Shown piece by piece: positions 61,940 through 64,000 of a DNA stretch of 64,000 nt. The DNA is taken from contig RPFO01000842.1 in assembly GCA_009746045.1 (NCBI GenBank), positions 1 to 64,000 on the forward strand. Reading direction: 5' to 3'. The DNA comes from Mesostigma viride. Taxonomy: Eukaryota > Streptophyta > Mesostigmatophyceae > Mesostigmatales > Mesostigmataceae. The first letter of the stretch is position 1, and each line of letters starts with the position of its first letter. The position numbers and the translations under genes are program-made. A model generated the notes under the pieces. That model saw nothing but the letters and a program-made list of their open reading frames with translations, was not told the origin of the DNA and made no database searches.

Positions 61940-62784
61940 CCCATCCATCCATCCATCCATCCATCCATCCATCCATCCATCCATCCATCCATCCATCCAT
62001 CCATCCATCCATCCATCCATCCATCCATCCATCCATCCATCCATCCATCCATCCATCCATCCATCCATCCATCCATCCATCCATCCATCCATCCATCCAT
62101 CCATCCATCCATCCATCCATCCATCCATCCATCCATCCATCCATCCATCCATCCATCCATCCATCCATCCATCCATCCATCCATCCATCCATCCATCCAT
62201 CCATCCATCCATCCATCCATCCATCCATCCATCCATCCATCCATCCATCCATCCATCCATCCATCCATCCATCCATCCATCCATCCATCCATCCATCCAT
62301 CCATCCATCCATCCATCCATCCATCCATCCATCCATCCATCCATCCATCCATCCATCCATCCATCCATCCATCCATCCATCCATCCATCCATCCGGCCAT
62401 CCATCCATCCATCCATCCATCCATCCATCCATCCATCCATCCATCCATCCATCCATCCATCCATCCATCCATCCATCCATCCATCCATCCATCCATCCAT
62501 CCATCCATCCATCCATCCATCCATCCATCCATCCATCCATCCATCCATCCATCCATCCATCCATCCATCCATCCATCCATCCATCCATCCATCCATCCAT
62601 CCATCCATCCATCCATCCATCCATCCATCCATCCATCCATCCATCCATCCATCCATCCATCCATCCATCCATCCATCCATCCATCCATCCATCCATCCAT
62701 CCATCCATCCATCCATCCATCCATCCATCCATCCATCCATCCATCCATCCATCCATCCATCCATCCATCCATCCATCCATCCAT
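61940..62784. repeat. (CCAT)n array, ~845 bp
   Basis: About 211 copies of CCAT with a single visible interruption (GG in place of AT at 62,395-62,396). Frames through it on both strands (HPSI, WMDG) are artefacts. Confidence 0.97.
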
Positions 62785-62825
62785 ATGCGCACCAATCTGC
62801 GAGCGAAGCGAGCACCGTACTATTC

Positions 62826-62945
62826 CAGCGGGCAGCGGGCAGCGGGCAGCGGGCAGCGGGCAGCGGGCAGCGGGCAGCGGGCAGCGGGCAGCGGGCAGCG
62901 GGCAGCGGGCAGCGGGCTGCGGGCTGCGGGCTGTGGGCAGCGGGG
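62826..62945. repeat. 7-bp GCGGGCA minisatellite
   Basis: About 16 copies; the last few change to GCGGGCT and GTGGGCA. Confidence 0.92.
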
Positions 62946-63494
62946 CGAAGTACTGCCAAAAAAAGGGACCCTGCATGCTTTGGGCTGGGCGGAGCCAGCG
63001 GGTTACTCTATAGTTAATTCATTAATTACAGTAGGCACAGGCGCCTGGGCCTACATAGCCGGGCACCTGGCTGGCCCGCACAGATTGATCAGGTAGACAC
63101 ATCATGCAGATAGACTAGTAGTTGGCACCAAGCCGGCCGCCCATGCAGCCTGGGCGTTATATGTCCTCACCTGGCGTGCCCCGGCCAGCCCGTGCGCGGC
63201 AGGGCCGCCAGCCGTGGACTTTTCGTGATAGACTCGGCATGGACATATGTGCTACTCTATATAAAAGTGCAAACCATTAAGGGTATGTTAAGTACACTCT
63301 GATATGTAAGTAATATTATATTTTTAAATGCATATTTTCATTGAGAATGATAGAGAACGGAAGTGAGAGTGGCATGCAACAAAAGGAAGTTAAACCCCGA
63401 AAAGAAGAACCCGGTAAAGACAAAATACTAAGAATCTTCTGACACGGGCATGCAAGGATCAAACCTGAGCCTGCTGAGTGACGGTCATTAAATA
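62946..63494. other. Spacer with LINE tail-like sequence
   Basis: Contains AGTTAATTCATTAATTACA near 63,012. No genes identified. Confidence 0.4.
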
Positions 63495-63950
63495 AACTTG
63501 TGCTCCCGTTGGGGAGTCGATTGCACGGTCCACGGAGCACCTGCGGAGTGCCTTTTATCCCTGTATGTGCACAACAGGAAGAAAGGGCAGAGGCGCCATT
63601 TCTCCTTCATGCCAGAGGCATGCCACAGCAGCAATCGGACATGACAGACGATCGATCCGGCAAGTGCTGTGGGTGTGCACAATAAGACCCGTGTGAGCAT
63701 ATCACAGTAACAAGGAGCGTGGGCAAGTAATCTCATCACACGGCCGGCCGGGACGTAGCATGGCTGTCTGTACAAGGGCTAAGCTAAGGCTATGGCTGGT
63801 TGTGTACCGTGCGTTAGCGGTGTGCACACGCTAGGTATGGTGGCACGGCTACTACTAAGGCAAACATTTTAGGCATGGCTGCCATGGCGGCAGTGGCTCA
63901 CCAATGATTACAAGACTGCTAGGGCTATTGTAGCCCGCAGGGGGCGTCCA
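63495..63950 (-). repeat. 3'-UTR fragment of the ORF1-only family
   Basis: It matches 52,150-52,590 (CTCCCGTTGGGGAGTC, GCAGAGGCGCCA-type, TATGGCTGGTTGTGTACCGT). It ends with AATTAATTAA at 63,950, where a further copy begins (CGTGCTCCTGTTGGGGAGTC, 63,961-64,000) and runs out of the window. Confidence 0.8.
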
Positions 63951-64000
63951 ATTAATTAACTCGTGCTCCTGTTGGGGAGTCACGTGGAGCATTAACCCCC

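Noticed and set aside
61898-63096. Long open frames of HPSI and WMDG repeats
   Set aside because: Produced by the CCAT tetranucleotide, which is open in several frames on both strands. No gene is supported.

Overview
This window is repeat-dominated eukaryotic DNA. The one recognisable host gene has eight exons with GT..AG introns, and most of the rest is transposable elements, minisatellites and microsatellites. GC-rich coding exons, Ty3/Gypsy chromoviruses, LINEs, a degraded large-DNA-virus-type D5 helicase and very long tetranucleotide arrays fit a unicellular alga. I cannot name the lineage from sequence alone.

Layout. 1-16,887: two copies of one Ty3/Gypsy chromovirus family. Copy A (185-10,938, LTR to LTR) is inserted inside copy B (1-184 plus 10,939-16,887) with a 5-bp target duplication GAACG. 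The family carries a leader ORF starting inside the LTR, an ORF resembling the RNase H1 hybrid-binding (viroplasmin) domain, gag with a zinc knuckle, pol ending in a chromodomain, and a large unknown third ORF after pol. 16,888-20,322: remnant of a virus-derived region, with a D5-like SF3 helicase split by a terminal-inverted-repeat insertion, a field of TGTCTTTG motifs, a perfect hairpin and a 189-residue ORF. 20,452-27,416: a third Gypsy chromovirus (C, minus strand, TSD GCCTG) with a truncated 5' LTR. 27,417-32,200: small MITEs and minisatellites. 32,255-39,795: a host gene of about 666 codons joining a metallo-beta-lactamase-fold hydrolase, a receiver-like domain without its phosphoacceptor Asp, and a GAF domain; its introns are full of GGGT, CCCA and CCAG arrays.

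39,796-64,000: LINE and DNA-transposon territory. There are two ORF1-only LINE-derived elements (42.3-44.05 kb plus, 52.1-53.96 kb minus) and two 5'-truncated copies of one LINE ORF2 family (45,254-49,860 minus; 56,779-59,350 plus). The first LINE copy is interrupted by a TTAA-flanked piggyBac-like element, and the second preserves the empty site. There are also a hAT-like element with 8-bp TSD, a piggyBac transposase remnant, TTAA-flanked hairpins, a second LINE family, an ~845-bp CCAT array and dispersed 3'-tail fragments.

The most unusual signals are: (i) repeat copies of several unrelated families between about 55.6 and 59.2 kb, and probably to 64 kb, differ from their paralogues mainly by many 2-8 nt insertions with few substitutions; (ii) the extra ORFs of the A/B retrotransposon family; (iii) the hydrolase/pseudo-receiver/GAF host gene with complementary microsatellites in different introns.
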